Counted from the first letter of the stretch, positions 26,071 through 36,531 are shown. The stretch: 64,000 nt of DNA from Acinetobacter gyllenbergii CIP 110306 = MTCC 11365 (GCF_000413855.1 NZ_ATGG01000016.1:101855-165854); one strand, 5' to 3'. The notes: generated by a model not told the origin, from the letters alone. Numbers and translations are program-made.

Positions 26071-27765
26071 TTAATCAAAAATTTCAGCAGTCAAATTTAG
26101 CTCTGCCCGCATGATTTCCTGCAATTTAAATTTCTGTGCTTTGCCTGATGCGGTCATCGGGAACTCAGCAAAAAATTTAACGTAACGTGGCACTTTATTA
26201 TGTGAAATATGCTCTTTGCAGAAACTGCGGATACTGTCTTCATTGCTTTGATGATGCTCGTGTAAAATGATGCAGGCACAGAGCTCCTCCCCATAACGCA
26301 TATCGGGCAAACCAATCACTTGCACATCGCAGACATCGGGATGGGTATATAAAAAGTCTTCGATTTCTTTTGGAAATAGATTTTCTCCGCCGCGAATGAC
26401 CACATCTTTAATTCGGCCTTTGATTTTGACAAAGCCTTCAGCGTCCATTTCAGCAATATCACCCGTGTGCATCCAGCCTGCTGCGTCGATGACTTCTTTG
26501 GTTTTTTCAGGCTCATCCCAATACCCCGCCATGACCGAATAACCACGGACACAAAGTTCACCGAGTGTCCCTAGCGGAACGATTTCACCCTCTAAATCAA
26601 CAATTTTAACTTCCAAATGTGGATGAACATGCCCCACCGTGCTGACTCGTTTATCAATTGAATCATCAATATAACTTTGCACACTAACTGGAGAGGTTTC
26701 TGTCATGCCATAACAGATGGTAATTTCTGACATATGCATGCGGTCAATCACACGCTGCATGATTTCTCTCGGACATGGACTGCCTGCCATGATACCGGTA
26801 CGCAAACTGCTCAAATCAAATTCGGCAAATTGCTCATGTTCCAAAATGGCAATAAACATGGTCGGCACACCATAAGCCGCCGTACATTTTTCCTGCTCAA
26901 TGGTTTTTAAGCTTTCCAACGGATTAAACACGGACGCAGGATAAACCATGGTAGCACCATGGGTAATACAGGCCAGATTGCCCATTACCATACCGAAACA
27001 ATGGAATAAAGGCACTGAGATACAGACGCGATCTTGGGGCGTTAAGCCAATCCCTTCACCTACAAAATAACCATTATTCAAAATATTATGGTGGGTCAAC
27101 ATGGTTCCTTTCGGATTGCCTGTTGTGCCTGAGGTAAATTGGATATTGATGGTTTCATCAAACTGCAACTGTTTGGCTAAGCGCTGTAACTCATCGAGCT
27201 GAGATTGATTCGGCGTTTCAAGCAAATCACGAAAACGATGGATGCCGGTATACTGCTGCTCATCAATTTTGATCACATATTTTAAATGTGGTAAACGAGC
27301 TGAATGAAGCACTTTATCGGAGCTAGATGTCAGCTCAGGTGCAATCTTAGTGAGTAATTCTTGATAATCTGTAGTCTTGAACTGTGAGGCAATAATCAAG
27401 CCTTTGCAGGAGACTTTATTGAGTACATATTCCAGTTCATGACTTTTATAGGCGGTATTCAGATTCACCAAAATAATGCCAGCTTTAAACGCGGCAAATT
27501 GGGTCACGGTCCATTCCACACAATTCGGCGACCAGATCGCCAAGCGATCCCCTTTTTTCAAACCCAGCTTGAGCAGACTACAGGCAAATGCATTCACTTC
27601 ATGCTGTAGTTCTTTGTAGCTTAAGCGTCGGTTCTGATGTGAACTGACAATCGCCTCTTGCTCAGCATATTGCTGGCAGACTTGATCAAATTTATCTCCA
27701 ATCGTCATCCCCAACAGGGGCTGCGAGCTGGTTCCAGAGGCATAGCTTAACCGTACATGTTGCAT
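26071..27765 (-). CDS. AMP-binding acyl-CoA synthetase
   Basis: A 564-residue ANL-superfamily ligase. The P-loop-like motif FTSGTTGNPKGT lies near residue 210, CYGMTETSPV near 355, GWMHTGDIAEMD near 437, and the catalytic C-terminal Lys in TASGKAQKFK near 546. It activates a carboxylic acid to its acyl-CoA with ATP. Medium- or branched-chain fatty acids are likely. It lies between bioB and the TetR regulator, adjacent to the liu operon. In such clusters an acyl-CoA synthetase feeds isovalerate or a related branched acid into the pathway (inference). Confidence 0.87.
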   Translation of the reverse strand: MQHVRLSYASGTSSQPLLGMTIGDKFDQVCQQYAEQEAIVSSHQNRRLSYKELQHEVNAFACSLLKLGLKKGDRLAIWSPNCVEWTVTQFAAFKAGIILVNLNTAYKSHELEYVLNKVSCKGLIIASQFKTTDYQELLTKIAPELTSSSDKVLHSARLPHLKYVIKIDEQQYTGIHRFRDLLETPNQSQLDELQRLAKQLQFDETINIQFTSGTTGNPKGTMLTHHNILNNGYFVGEGIGLTPQDRVCISVPLFHCFGMVMGNLACITHGATMVYPASVFNPLESLKTIEQEKCTAAYGVPTMFIAILEHEQFAEFDLSSLRTGIMAGSPCPREIMQRVIDRMHMSEITICYGMTETSPVSVQSYIDDSIDKRVSTVGHVHPHLEVKIVDLEGEIVPLGTLGELCVRGYSVMAGYWDEPEKTKEVIDAAGWMHTGDIAEMDAEGFVKIKGRIKDVVIRGGENLFPKEIEDFLYTHPDVCDVQVIGLPDMRYGEELCACIILHEHHQSNEDSIRSFCKEHISHNKVPRYVKFFAEFPMTASGKAQKFKLQEIMRAELNLTAEIFD

Positions 27766-27878
27766 TGAATCATTCTCCTTGATTCTTTTTTAATTCTGTT
27801 CTTACCTGATCTAATTGTTGTGACTGCAACTACTCTTCAAACTGCCTATTGATGTGATGTTAAACCGTTCTGTCTGCC

Positions 27879-28496
27879 CTACTTTTTCTGTACTGCATCC
27901 ACACAAAAGTCAGCAATCTGTTTAGAAAAATAGTCTTTGTGCGTCTGATCAAACTTGGTATTTTGAGCAGGGTCTAGAGGTTCAACCACCACATAGGTCA
28001 TCGCTCCGACCACACACATGGCGGTTGTGTTTAAGTCATCCAAAACAAACTCGCCACTTGCATTTCCATCTGCAAGGATTTTTTTAATACTTTGTTTCAT
28101 CAGCTGCTTTACCCGAAAACGCTCATGTTCCACACTTGAATCCACAGGTTCAAACATCAGTGAATAGGCCAACTGCGGGCTGTTGAGTGCCCGTTTGACA
28201 AAGGTTGCAACTGCTTTATGCAACTTCTGTTGCGCGGTCAGATCACTTTCTGTAATGGCATCAATCACCAACAACTCGGTGTTGATGGCTTCTGACAAGA
28301 CTTCAATCAGTACCTGACTTTTATTGTCAAAGTAGCGATAAACCAAACCACTTGAGACTCCTGCTTGCTCAGCAATGGTTTGTATCTGTGCGTCTTTGAA
28401 TCCTCCTTCTGAAATTAATTTTCTGGCTGAACTCAAAATCGATTTGCGATTTTGTTCCATCCGCTCCTGCATTAAAGTTGATCGTTTATAGCTCAT
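27879..28496 (-). CDS. TetR-family regulator, likely repressor of the liu operon
   Basis: A 205-residue TetR-type protein: N-terminal helix-turn-helix about residues 18-64 (RKLISEGGFKDAQIQTIAEQ, GVSSGLVYRYFDNKSQVL), then a helical ligand-binding domain. It diverges from liuA across 148 bases containing ATTCA/TGAAT inverted repeats. The gene arrangement suggests repression of both liuABCDE and the acyl-CoA synthetase, relieved by an acyl-CoA. In other bacteria liu is often under a MerR-type LiuR, so this TetR control would be a different arrangement. Confidence 0.85.
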   Translation of the reverse strand: MSYKRSTLMQERMEQNRKSILSSARKLISEGGFKDAQIQTIAEQAGVSSGLVYRYFDNKSQVLIEVLSEAINTELLVIDAITESDLTAQQKLHKAVATFVKRALNSPQLAYSLMFEPVDSSVEHERFRVKQLMKQSIKKILADGNASGEFVLDDLNTTAMCVVGAMTYVVVEPLDPAQNTKFDQTHKDYFSKQIADFCVDAVQKK

Positions 28497-28517
28497 AAAT
28501 TTTATTCTCTAACAAAT

Positions 28518-28558
28518 AAAGTGAATTGTAAATCATTTTATGAATCTCTATTCACTTT
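28518..28558. promoter_or_regulatory. candidate TetR operator in the liu promoter region
   Basis: AAAGTGAAT (28518-28526) and ATTCACTTT (28550-28558) are perfect inverted copies. Within them TGAATCTCTATTCA (28541-28554) is a second, tighter dyad. They lie 22-62 bases upstream of the TetR start and 87 or more upstream of liuA. Confidence 0.5.
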
Positions 28559-28644
28559 TTTAAAAATTCATTGTAAGGTAGTTCCTAAGCACACACAACA
28601 ACGCTTAATGGAACAACAAATATAATCACTGGGATGACAACATA

Positions 28645-29817
28645 ATGAACCTACGTAGCTTGAACTTTGGACTAGATGAAACACTGATTGCCTTACAAGA
28701 TTCGGTTGCTGCATTTTGTGCCAAGGAAATTGCACCAATTGCCCAACAAGTCGACCAAGACAATGTCTTCCCTGCCCATCTTTGGAAGAAATTTGGCGAT
28801 ATGGGATTGATGGGCTTAACCGTTTCTGAAGAATATGGCGGCACCAATCTAGGCTATCTAGCACATATCATCGTGTTGCAAGAAATTTCGCGCGCATCTG
28901 CCTCTATTGGTCTTTCTTACGGCGCACATTCTAACTTGTGTATTAACCAGATTAACCGCAATGGTAGCGAGCAACAAAAGCAAAAGTATTTACCCAAGCT
29001 GATTTCAGGTGACTTTGTTGGTGCTTTAGCCATGTCTGAACCGAATGCAGGTTCGGATGTGGTCAGTATGAAACTGCGTGCTGAACAAAAAGGCGATCAC
29101 TTTGTTCTCAATGGTTCAAAAATGTGGATCACCAATGGCGGTGATGCGGATGTATTGGTGGTGTATGCCAAAACGGATCCGCATGCAGGTGCCAAAGGCA
29201 TGACTGCCTTCCTGATCGAAAAAAACATGCCTGGCTTTAGCCATGGTAAGCACCTAGATAAGCTGGGTATGCGCGGTTCTAATACCTATCCACTATTTTT
29301 TGACAATGTTGAAGTCCCTGCTGAAAACGTACTCGGTGGTGTTGGCAACGGGGCCAAAGTACTGATGAGTGGTCTGGACTATGAACGTGCGGTTTTAAGT
29401 GCTGGCCCGTTAGGCATTATGGACGCCTGTTTGGATGTAGTGATTCCCTACCTACATGAACGTGAACAATTTGGTCAGGCCTTGGGTGAATTTCAATTGA
29501 TGCAAGGCAAACTGGCCGATATGTATTCCACTTGGCTGGCTTGTAAAGCCTTGGTTTATGCGGTTGGTGCAGCCTGTGACAAAGCCGACCATGACCGTAG
29601 CTTACGTAAAGATGCTGCCAGTGCAATCCTATATGCAGCAGAAAAAGCCACATGGATGGCAGGTGAAACCATTCAAACCCTCGGTGGGAATGGTTATATC
29701 AATGAATTCTCAGCAGGTCGCTTATGGCGTGATGCCAAACTTTATGAAATTGGTGCAGGAACTTCAGAAATTCGCCGCATGCTGATTGGCCGCGAACTGT
29801 TTAATGAAACCAAATAA
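28645..29817 (+). CDS. liuA: isovaleryl-CoA dehydrogenase
   Basis: A 390-residue acyl-CoA dehydrogenase that oxidises isovaleryl-CoA to 3-methylcrotonyl-CoA with FAD, passing electrons to [18 protein letters not shown] lies near residue 129 and [11 protein letters not shown] near 160. The catalytic Glu247 in GLDYERAVL sits at the unusual position that distinguishes isovaleryl-CoA dehydrogenases from other family members. It is first of a five-gene operon for leucine and isovalerate breakdown, 24 bases before liuB. The start at 28645 matches the usual N-terminus; the ribosome binding site is weak. Confidence 0.93.
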   Translation: MNLRSLNFGLDETLIALQDSVAAFCAKEIAPIAQQVDQDNVFPAHLWKKFGDMGLMGLTVSEEYGGTNLGYLAHIIVLQEISRASASIGLSYGAHSNLCINQINRNGSEQQKQKYLPKLISGDFVGALAMSEPNAGSDVVSMKLRAEQKGDHFVLNGSKMWITNGGDADVLVVYAKTDPHAGAKGMTAFLIEKNMPGFSHGKHLDKLGMRGSNTYPLFFDNVEVPAENVLGGVGNGAKVLMSGLDYERAVLSAGPLGIMDACLDVVIPYLHEREQFGQALGEFQLMQGKLADMYSTWLACKALVYAVGAACDKADHDRSLRKDAASAILYAAEKATWMAGETIQTLGGNGYINEFSAGRLWRDAKLYEIGAGTSEIRRMLIGRELFNETK

Positions 29818-29841
29818 TAACCATAAATCAGGATACAGCTT

Positions 29842-31443
29842 ATGAACCAATTACACAGCAAAATTAATGTTCGAAGTGAAGACTTCAAAACCAATCAACA
29901 TGCCATGCAAACATTGGTCAGCGATCTGAAACAAGTGGCACAAAAAGTCGCACTTGGTGGTGGCGAAAATGCCCGTCAAAAACATTTGGCCAGAGGCAAA
30001 CTTTTACCACGTGACCGTATTGACCAACTGATTGATGTCGGCACGGCTTTTTTAGAAATTGGTCAGTTGGCTGCTTATAAGGTGTATGAAGATGACATTC
30101 CTGCTGCGGGTGTGATTGCAGGTATTGGCCAGATCAATGGTGTGACCTGCATGATCGTTGCCAACGATGCAACCGTCAAAGGTGGTACCTATTATCCATT
30201 GACAGTAAAAAAGCATTTACGTGCACAGGAAATTGCCGAACAGAACCACTTGCCGTGTATTTATCTGGTGGATTCAGGGGGGGCTTTTTTACCGATGCAA
30301 GATGAGGTATTCCCTGATCGAGATCATTTCGGACGTATTTTCTATAATCAAGCACGTATGTCGAGCCAAGGTATCGCCCAAATTGCGGTAGTGATGGGCA
30401 GTTGTACCGCTGGTGGTGCTTATGTGCCAGCCATGTCGGATGAAACCATTATTGTGCGTAATCAGGGTACGATTTTCCTCGGTGGGCCCCCTTTGGTGAA
30501 AGCCGCGACAGGTGAAGTGGTCAGCAGTGAAGATTTGGGTGGTGGTGATGTACATACCCGCCTGTCAGGGGTTGCCGATCATTTGGCGGAAAATGATGAA
30601 CACGCGCTTGCGATTGCCCGTAACATCGTCGCCAATCTAAATAAAAAGCCCAATGAATTAAACAAACAGATAGATGAACCCCTGTTTGATGCCAACGAAC
30701 TCTATGGTGTTGTACCCAGTGATGCACGTAAACCTTTTGATGTCCGTGAAGTGATTGCGCGCATCGTTGATGGTTCACGTTTTGATGAATTTAAAGCTCG
30801 CTTTGGTTCCACTTTAATTACAGGTTTTGCCTCTTTGTACGGTATGCCAGTTGGCATCATTGCCAATAACGGTATTCTCTTTTCCGAGTCTGCGCAAAAA
30901 GGCGCACACTTTATCGAGCTGTGTACTCAACGTAATATCCCATTGTTATTTATCCAAAACATCACTGGCTTTATGGTCGGTCGCCAATATGAAAATGAAG
31001 GCATTGCCAAAAATGGTGCCAAGTTGGTGATGGCCGTTGCCACAGCCAATGTACCAAAGTTGACCCTGATTATTGGAGGTTCGTTTGGTGCAGGTAACTA
31101 TGGTATGTGTGGACGTGCCTATTCTCCACGCTTTTTATGGACATGGCCAAACTCGCGTATTTCTGTGATGGGTGGTGAACAGGCTGCCAGTGTACTCTCA
31201 ACCTTGAAACGTGATCAGATTGAGCAAAAAGGTGCACAGTGGTCAGCACAGGAAGAAGATGAGTTTAAACAACCGATTCGTGAACAATATGAACACCAAG
31301 GCCATCCGTATTATGCCTCTTCCCGTCTTTGGGATGACGGCGTGATTGATCCTGCTCAAACCCGTCATGTACTGGGTCTAAGCCTTGCTGCCGCATTAAA
31401 TGCACCAATTCAGCCAACCAAATTTGGCGTGTTCCGCATGTAA
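29842..31443 (+). CDS. liuB: methylcrotonyl-CoA carboxylase, carboxyltransferase (beta) subunit
   Basis: A 533-residue carboxyltransferase with the paired crotonase folds of biotin-dependent acyl-CoA carboxylases. [15 protein letters not shown] near residue 51, [13 protein letters not shown] near 191 and [20 protein letters not shown] near 213 form the first half. [18 protein letters not shown] near 414 is in the second half. It moves the carboxyl group from biotin to 3-methylcrotonyl-CoA, giving 3-methylglutaconyl-CoA. Partner of liuD. Nine bases separate its stop from the liuC start. Confidence 0.93.
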   Translation: MNQLHSKINVRSEDFKTNQHAMQTLVSDLKQVAQKVALGGGENARQKHLARGKLLPRDRIDQLIDVGTAFLEIGQLAAYKVYEDDIPAAGVIAGIGQINGVTCMIVANDATVKGGTYYPLTVKKHLRAQEIAEQNHLPCIYLVDSGGAFLPMQDEVFPDRDHFGRIFYNQARMSSQGIAQIAVVMGSCTAGGAYVPAMSDETIIVRNQGTIFLGGPPLVKAATGEVVSSEDLGGGDVHTRLSGVADHLAENDEHALAIARNIVANLNKKPNELNKQIDEPLFDANELYGVVPSDARKPFDVREVIARIVDGSRFDEFKARFGSTLITGFASLYGMPVGIIANNGILFSESAQKGAHFIELCTQRNIPLLFIQNITGFMVGRQYENEGIAKNGAKLVMAVATANVPKLTLIIGGSFGAGNYGMCGRAYSPRFLWTWPNSRISVMGGEQAASVLSTLKRDQIEQKGAQWSAQEEDEFKQPIREQYEHQGHPYYASSRLWDDGVIDPAQTRHVLGLSLAAALNAPIQPTKFGVFRM

Positions 31444-31452
31444 GAGGTGTCT

Positions 31453-32256
31453 ATGAGCTATCAATTTTTACAACTGGAACAACACGGTCAAGTGGCCTAT
31501 GTTTGGCTGAACCGCCCTGAATTGCACAATGCTTTTAATACTACGGTGATTGAAGAATTACATGACTGCTTTAACAGTCTCAACACCCGAGATGATGTGC
31601 GTGTGGTGGTCTTGGCAGGACGGGGTAAAAGCTTTTCAGCAGGTGCTGACTTAAACTGGATGAAACAGGCAGGTCAAGCTTCGTCAGCAGAAAATGAAGC
31701 CGATGCTTTAAAACTTGCACAAATGCTGAATGCACTCGCGACCTTAAAGCAACCGACACTTGCGCGTGTGCATGGCATTGCCTTTGGTGGTGGCATGGGG
31801 TTAGCCTCGGCTTGTGATATTTGTATTGCCAGCACTGACGCCAAATTTGCCACCTCAGAAGTTCGACTTGGCCTTGCGCCCTCTACCATTAGTCCCTATG
31901 TAATTCGTGCGATTGGAGCACGACAGGCTTCGCGTTATTTCTTAACTGCGGAACGCATTTCAGCACGGGAAGCTAAACAGATTGGCTTGGCTCATGAAGT
32001 CGCTGATGCAGAAGACTTAGACCAGAAAGTTCAAGAAATTATTGATGCACTGTTACTCGGTGGCCCGCAGGCTCAGTCTGCATCAAAACAACTGATTCAA
32101 ATGGTGAGCAACCAGACCATGAACAATGACTTGCTGCAAAAGACTGCACAACATATTGCTCAAGTTCGTCAAGGCAGCGAAGCCAAAGAAGGTTTGAATG
32201 CCTTTTTAAATAAACAACAGCCTGCATGGGTTTCACACTCGAATAACAACAATTAA
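31453..32256 (+). CDS. liuC: 3-methylglutaconyl-CoA hydratase
   Basis: A 267-residue crotonase-family enzyme. The oxyanion-hole motifs are KSFSAGADLNWMK near residue 63 and HGIAFGGGMGLASACD near 109; the AGADLNWM form is typical of LiuC. It hydrates 3-methylglutaconyl-CoA to HMG-CoA. ATG 31453 is preferred to GTG 31447 because AGAGG precedes it at a proper distance. It lies between liuB and liuD with gaps of about ten bases, as expected for coupled translation. Confidence 0.9.
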   Translation: MSYQFLQLEQHGQVAYVWLNRPELHNAFNTTVIEELHDCFNSLNTRDDVRVVVLAGRGKSFSAGADLNWMKQAGQASSAENEADALKLAQMLNALATLKQPTLARVHGIAFGGGMGLASACDICIASTDAKFATSEVRLGLAPSTISPYVIRAIGARQASRYFLTAERISAREAKQIGLAHEVADAEDLDQKVQEIIDALLLGGPQAQSASKQLIQMVSNQTMNNDLLQKTAQHIAQVRQGSEAKEGLNAFLNKQQPAWVSHSNNNN

Positions 32257-32267
32257 GGACGATCATC

Positions 32268-34259
32268 ATGTTTGAAAAGATTTTAATTGCGAACCGTGGC
32301 GAGATTGCCTGCCGTGTGATTCGTACCGCAAAAAAACTTGGTATTGCAACGGTTGCGGTCTATTCAGATGCAGATGCCAATGCACAACATGTCAAAATGG
32401 CGGATGAAGCGATTTATATTGGGCAATCCCCTGCCACACAAAGTTATTTACAGGTAGATCGTATTATTCAGGCGGCGATTGATACAGGCAGCCAAGCAAT
32501 TCACCCAGGTTATGGTTTCCTGTCTGAAAATGACCAGTTTGCACTCGCTTGCCAGCAACATAATATTTGCTTTATTGGCCCACCTGTCGATGCGATTTTA
32601 GCCATGGGTCTCAAAGCCACTTCCAAAGCCTTAATGGAAAAAGCAGGTGTGCCATTAACCCCCGGCTATCACGGTAGCAATCAAGAGGCCGAGTTTTTAA
32701 AACAGCAAGCCGATGCAATTGGCTATCCTGTGCTGATCAAAGCCAGTGCTGGCGGTGGTGGCAAAGGCATGAGCTTGGTTGAGCGTAGTGAAGATTTCTT
32801 GCAGTCCTTAGCCTCGTGTAAACGTGAAGCCAAATCCAGCTTTGGCAATGACGATGTGCTGATTGAACGCTATGTGATTCAACCACGCCATATTGAAGTA
32901 CAAGTGTTTGGCGATACGCACGGGAACTATGTACATTTATTTGAACGTGATTGTTCGGTACAACGTCGTCATCAAAAAGTACTTGAAGAAGCTCCTGCAC
33001 CGCAAATGCCAGCTGAAAAACTGGATGCCATGCGTCAGGCTGCGATTGATGCTGCCCGTGCAGTGGATTACGTCGGTGCGGGTACAGTCGAGTTTATTGT
33101 GGAACAGGATGGTACCGCCTATTTCATGGAAATGAACACTCGCCTGCAAGTCGAACATCCTGTCACCGAAATGATTACCGGTGAAGATCTGGTGGAGTGG
33201 CAACTGCGTGTCGCTCATGGTGAACCGCTACCAAAACTGCAACATCAATTACAGATTCATGGTCATGCACTTGAAGCGCGTATTTATGCCGAAGAACCCG
33301 AAAAAGGCTTCTTACCTGCCATTGGCAAAATTGACTATTTACATTACCCAACGCAAAACCAGTTTGTGCGGGTCGACAGTGGCATTGTAGAAGGTGATGA
33401 AATCACCACCTATTACGATCCAATGATTGCCAAATTGATCGTTTGGGGTAAAAACCGTGAAGCAGCTTTGATCCAAATGCAACATGCACTCAGTCAATTC
33501 CACGTTGATGGTCTAGGGAACAACATTGCCTTTCTGCAAAAGATTGTTCGTTCTGATTCATTTAAACAGGCCAAACTGGATACCAATCTGATTCAGCGTG
33601 AACATGATTTCTTGTTCCATCCAGAGCAAATTAAGCCTGAGTTGGTGGTCAGCACCGTCTTTATCGAATTCCTGAGTAAACTCGACAACAATCGCGCTAG
33701 CCAAAAACAATTATGGCAAGCACAAGCGTTATGGCGTTTAAATATTGCGTTCCAGCAAAAAATTAAACTGAACTATTTAGACCAAAACATTCACATCAAG
33801 CTGAGTTCGGCTGAGCATGGTTTTAATGCTGAATATAACGGCGAAAGTTATCAGATTTCTGGACAATTGCTCGATGCACATACAGCAGTAATTCATCTGA
33901 ATGGTACCCAACAGAAATTGTCTTTTAACCAGAGTCCGCAAGGCATCACCCTCTTCCATAACGGACAAAGCCATAAATTTGGCTATATTCACCAAAATTA
34001 TCATCAGGACGATAGCCAAGCAGACCAAGGACACCTCAAAGCACCCATGCCAGGTGTGGTGACTCAGGTTCTGGTTGGTGCCAATCATAACGTGAAAAAA
34101 GACGATATTTTAATGACGCTTGAAGCCATGAAAATGGAATACACCATTCGCGCACCGCAAGATGGCGTAATTGTGGATGCCTATTTTCAAGTGGGTGATC
34201 AGGTCAAAGCTGGCGATGAACTGGTGGAATTTCAGCCTGTACAGGAGGAAGTTGCATGA
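32268..34259 (+). CDS. liuD: methylcrotonyl-CoA carboxylase, biotin carboxylase/carrier (alpha) subunit
   Basis: A 663-residue protein with a biotin carboxylase N-domain (ILIANRGEIACRVIRTAKKL at residue 4), an ATP-grasp domain (GGGGKGMSLV near 162, EMNTRLQVEHPVTE near 291) and a C-terminal biotinyl domain with the modified Lys622 in LEAMKMEY. It carboxylates its own biotin with ATP and bicarbonate and passes the group to LiuB. Its last four bases overlap the liuE start (ATGA). The biotin requirement may relate to bioB about 6 kb away. Confidence 0.94.
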   Translation: MFEKILIANRGEIACRVIRTAKKLGIATVAVYSDADANAQHVKMADEAIYIGQSPATQSYLQVDRIIQAAIDTGSQAIHPGYGFLSENDQFALACQQHNICFIGPPVDAILAMGLKATSKALMEKAGVPLTPGYHGSNQEAEFLKQQADAIGYPVLIKASAGGGGKGMSLVERSEDFLQSLASCKREAKSSFGNDDVLIERYVIQPRHIEVQVFGDTHGNYVHLFERDCSVQRRHQKVLEEAPAPQMPAEKLDAMRQAAIDAARAVDYVGAGTVEFIVEQDGTAYFMEMNTRLQVEHPVTEMITGEDLVEWQLRVAHGEPLPKLQHQLQIHGHALEARIYAEEPEKGFLPAIGKIDYLHYPTQNQFVRVDSGIVEGDEITTYYDPMIAKLIVWGKNREAALIQMQHALSQFHVDGLGNNIAFLQKIVRSDSFKQAKLDTNLIQREHDFLFHPEQIKPELVVSTVFIEFLSKLDNNRASQKQLWQAQALWRLNIAFQQKIKLNYLDQNIHIKLSSAEHGFNAEYNGESYQISGQLLDAHTAVIHLNGTQQKLSFNQSPQGITLFHNGQSHKFGYIHQNYHQDDSQADQGHLKAPMPGVVTQVLVGANHNVKKDDILMTLEAMKMEYTIRAPQDGVIVDAYFQVGDQVKAGDELVEFQPVQEEVA

Positions 34260-35158
34260 GTGAATTTGTCAAAATCGTGGAGGTCGGCCCGCGTGATGGC
34301 CTGCAAAACGAAAAACAGACGTTAAGCGTCGAACAACGCCTAAACTTCATTCATGATCTGATCAATGCTGGACTAAAATCAATTGAAGTAGGTTCCTGTG
34401 TGTCAGCCAAATGGGTGCCGCAAATGGCGCAGAGTGATGAGCTATTTAAGCAATTACCCCAAACAACCGATGTGCAATTTAGTCTGCTCACACCAAACAT
34501 CAAAGGTTTTGAAACTGCTCAAGCGGTAGGATGCAAAGAAGTTGCGGTGTTTACCGCAGCTTCTGAAAGCTTTACCCGTAAAAATATTAATTGCTCGATT
34601 GATGAAAGCTTTGAAAAGTTTGCCGATGTCATGCGTGCAGCCAAAGCACAAAATATTCGTGTCCGTGGATATGTCTCTTGTATCGTTGATTGTCCCTATG
34701 AAGGTGCGATTGCGCCTGAGCAAGTGGCGAATGTGGTGAAACGACTATATGACATGGGCTGCTATGAAGTCTCATTGGGCGAAACCATTGGGACCGCCAC
34801 ACCAGATCGTGTCGCAAAAGTCTGGCAAGCTTGTCTGGCTGAACTCGACAGCCAAGTTTTGGCAGGACATTTTCATAATACTTATGGCATGGCGATTGCC
34901 AATATTTATCAGTCCTTACAACAAGGCATTCGTGTGTTTGATTCTTCACTGGCTGGGCTGGGTGGTTGCCCTTATGCCAAAGGTGCTTCAGGCAATGTCG
35001 CCACCGAAGATCTGTTCTATTTACTCTCGCATATGGGCTTTGAAACAGGTATTGATTTAGAAAAGCTGATGCAAGCCAGCCAGAATATTAGTCATGTACT
35101 CAACCGAAAAAGCTTATCGAATTATGCCAATGCCTATTGGCAGACAAAATGTGCTTAG
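34256..35158 (+). CDS. liuE: hydroxymethylglutaryl-CoA lyase
   Basis: A 300-residue TIM-barrel lyase that splits HMG-CoA into acetyl-CoA and acetoacetate. VEVGPRDGLQNEKQ at residue 8 carries the metal Asp and catalytic Arg. EVSLGETIGTATP near 173, the metal-site HFHNTYG near 204, and GGCPYAKGASGNVATED near 235 with the active-site Cys complete the HMG-CoA lyase signature. Last gene of the liu operon, overlapping liuD by four bases, with a terminator about 155 bases on. No acetoacetate CoA-transferase follows directly; the CoA-transferase at 47889-49210 belongs to another operon. Confidence 0.94.
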   Translation: MSEFVKIVEVGPRDGLQNEKQTLSVEQRLNFIHDLINAGLKSIEVGSCVSAKWVPQMAQSDELFKQLPQTTDVQFSLLTPNIKGFETAQAVGCKEVAVFTAASESFTRKNINCSIDESFEKFADVMRAAKAQNIRVRGYVSCIVDCPYEGAIAPEQVANVVKRLYDMGCYEVSLGETIGTATPDRVAKVWQACLAELDSQVLAGHFHNTYGMAIANIYQSLQQGIRVFDSSLAGLGGCPYAKGASGNVATEDLFYLLSHMGFETGIDLEKLMQASQNISHVLNRKSLSNYANAYWQTKCA

Positions 35159-35313
35159 CAATATATAGATTAGTATTTTCTCATCAACTAGCAACACGCT
35201 TAATCAATTAAGCTTGCTCAGCTCATCAGGTCGCAGCTTTATCTCGTTCTATTTAGGAATTGAGATTAAACTCCTCATGCGATTGATTTAAAAATATATT
35301 ATTCATCTCTGTA

Positions 35314-35345
35314 GAAAATGCCTCTTTATAAAGAAGCATTTTTTT
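35314..35345 (+). terminator. terminator of the liu operon
   Basis: An AAATGC / GCATTT stem with inner TCTTTATAAAGA, followed by TTTTTTTAATTTT. It lies about 155 bases past the liuE stop codon. Confidence 0.8.
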
Positions 35346-35390
35346 AATTTTAATCCTTATTATTCTTTTTCTAACGCTCTCTCAAATTAC

Positions 35391-36329
35391 TTATAAAAAA
35401 TAATCCGTATCTTGCTGTATTTTTGGTGAAATATGCTGCTCGACCCACTCCAGCCATGCCCGTGTTTTTGCATCTACAAAATGACGAGATGGCAATAAGG
35501 TATACACCCCGATATCAGGTGATCGCCAAGCAGGTAAAATACGACGGAGTCGCCCTGCCCGAATCGCATCAATGGATGAAAAGGTTGGCAATAAAGCAAT
35601 CCCCATATCCTGCTGTACCACATCCAGCAGCAATTCAGGTGTATCCGCAATTAACGGCCCAGTGATATCAATCTGATAAGAACAGCTGTTTTCACTGACC
35701 AAATGCCATTGTGGGGTAATTGACGGATTGACCAAACGTAAACAGGCATGCTTTTGCAAATCATCCAAGGATTGAGGTTCACCATACTTTTCCAGATAAG
35801 CAGGTGATGCACATAACACCGAAAAGATGGTACCAATTCGACGCGCGACAAATCTTGAATCAGCTAATGACTCGGTGAGATACAAACTGACATCAATCCC
35901 TTTGCCTAATAGATCAGGTACATTTTGCGAAGTGCGATATTCAACGGTCAGTTCAGGATAACTTTGACAAAATTCCGCCATCATCGGTGCTAAATAATGA
36001 TGCCCAAAACTGGCCATACTCAGTACACGTAACCGCCCTTGTGGTCTGGCGGCCATGCCCATGGCTTGGGCTTCAGATTCCTCCACCATTGCCAATACCT
36101 GACGGCACTGTTCGGCATAGTTTGCACCAATTTCGGTCAAGGCATGCTGGCGGGTCGAGCGTTGTAGGAGTTTTGTACCTAAACGCCCTTCTAATTCACT
36201 AATTAATCGAGAAACCTGCGCTGTTGTGAGATCCATCTGCTCCGCGGCAGCCGTAAAACTCCCGCTATCAATCACTTTCAGGAAGGCATGCATGGCATGT
36301 AGCAATCCACCATCAAGATTTTTGCGCAT
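35391..36329 (-). CDS. LysR-family regulator, divergent from indolepyruvate oxidoreductase
   Basis: A LysR-type protein of 312 residues from ATG 36329 (MRKNLDGGLL), or 333 from ATG 36392; the shorter form matches the usual N-terminus. The helix-turn-helix (HAFLKVIDSGSFTAAAEQ, LTTAQVSRLISELEGRLG) covers about residues 12-50, and the effector domain starts near residue 85. It diverges from the 1157-residue oxidoreductase, with a TTCAAC/GTTGAA dyad between them, so it probably regulates that gene. The ligand might be an aromatic 2-oxo acid (inference). Confidence 0.85.
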   Translation of the reverse strand: MRKNLDGGLLHAMHAFLKVIDSGSFTAAAEQMDLTTAQVSRLISELEGRLGTKLLQRSTRQHALTEIGANYAEQCRQVLAMVEESEAQAMGMAARPQGRLRVLSMASFGHHYLAPMMAEFCQSYPELTVEYRTSQNVPDLLGKGIDVSLYLTESLADSRFVARRIGTIFSVLCASPAYLEKYGEPQSLDDLQKHACLRLVNPSITPQWHLVSENSCSYQIDITGPLIADTPELLLDVVQQDMGIALLPTFSSIDAIRAGRLRRILPAWRSPDIGVYTLLPSRHFVDAKTRAWLEWVEQHISPKIQQDTDYFL

Positions 36330-36470
36330 AACGTAAATATCTTTTTCTAAATTACGCATTGTTGCACCAGTCTGGATCAACCACAATGACAAATATGTAC
36401 ATTGATTGAGCAGCTTTTTTTAATTACGCAGCCACTTAATCTTTTGCTTCAGATGTACTTACTCCAAATA

Positions 36471-36487
36471 TTCAACCGGATGTTGAA
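36471..36487. promoter_or_regulatory. candidate LysR operator upstream of ior gene
   Basis: TTCAACCGGATGTTGAA is a 6-bp dyad with a 5-bp centre, 45 bases upstream of the oxidoreductase start codon. Its position near the promoter suits a LysR activation site. Confidence 0.4.
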
Positions 36488-36531
36488 AAAAGAAAGTAGT
36501 CAAAACTACACACAATTCTAAGGAGACATAA

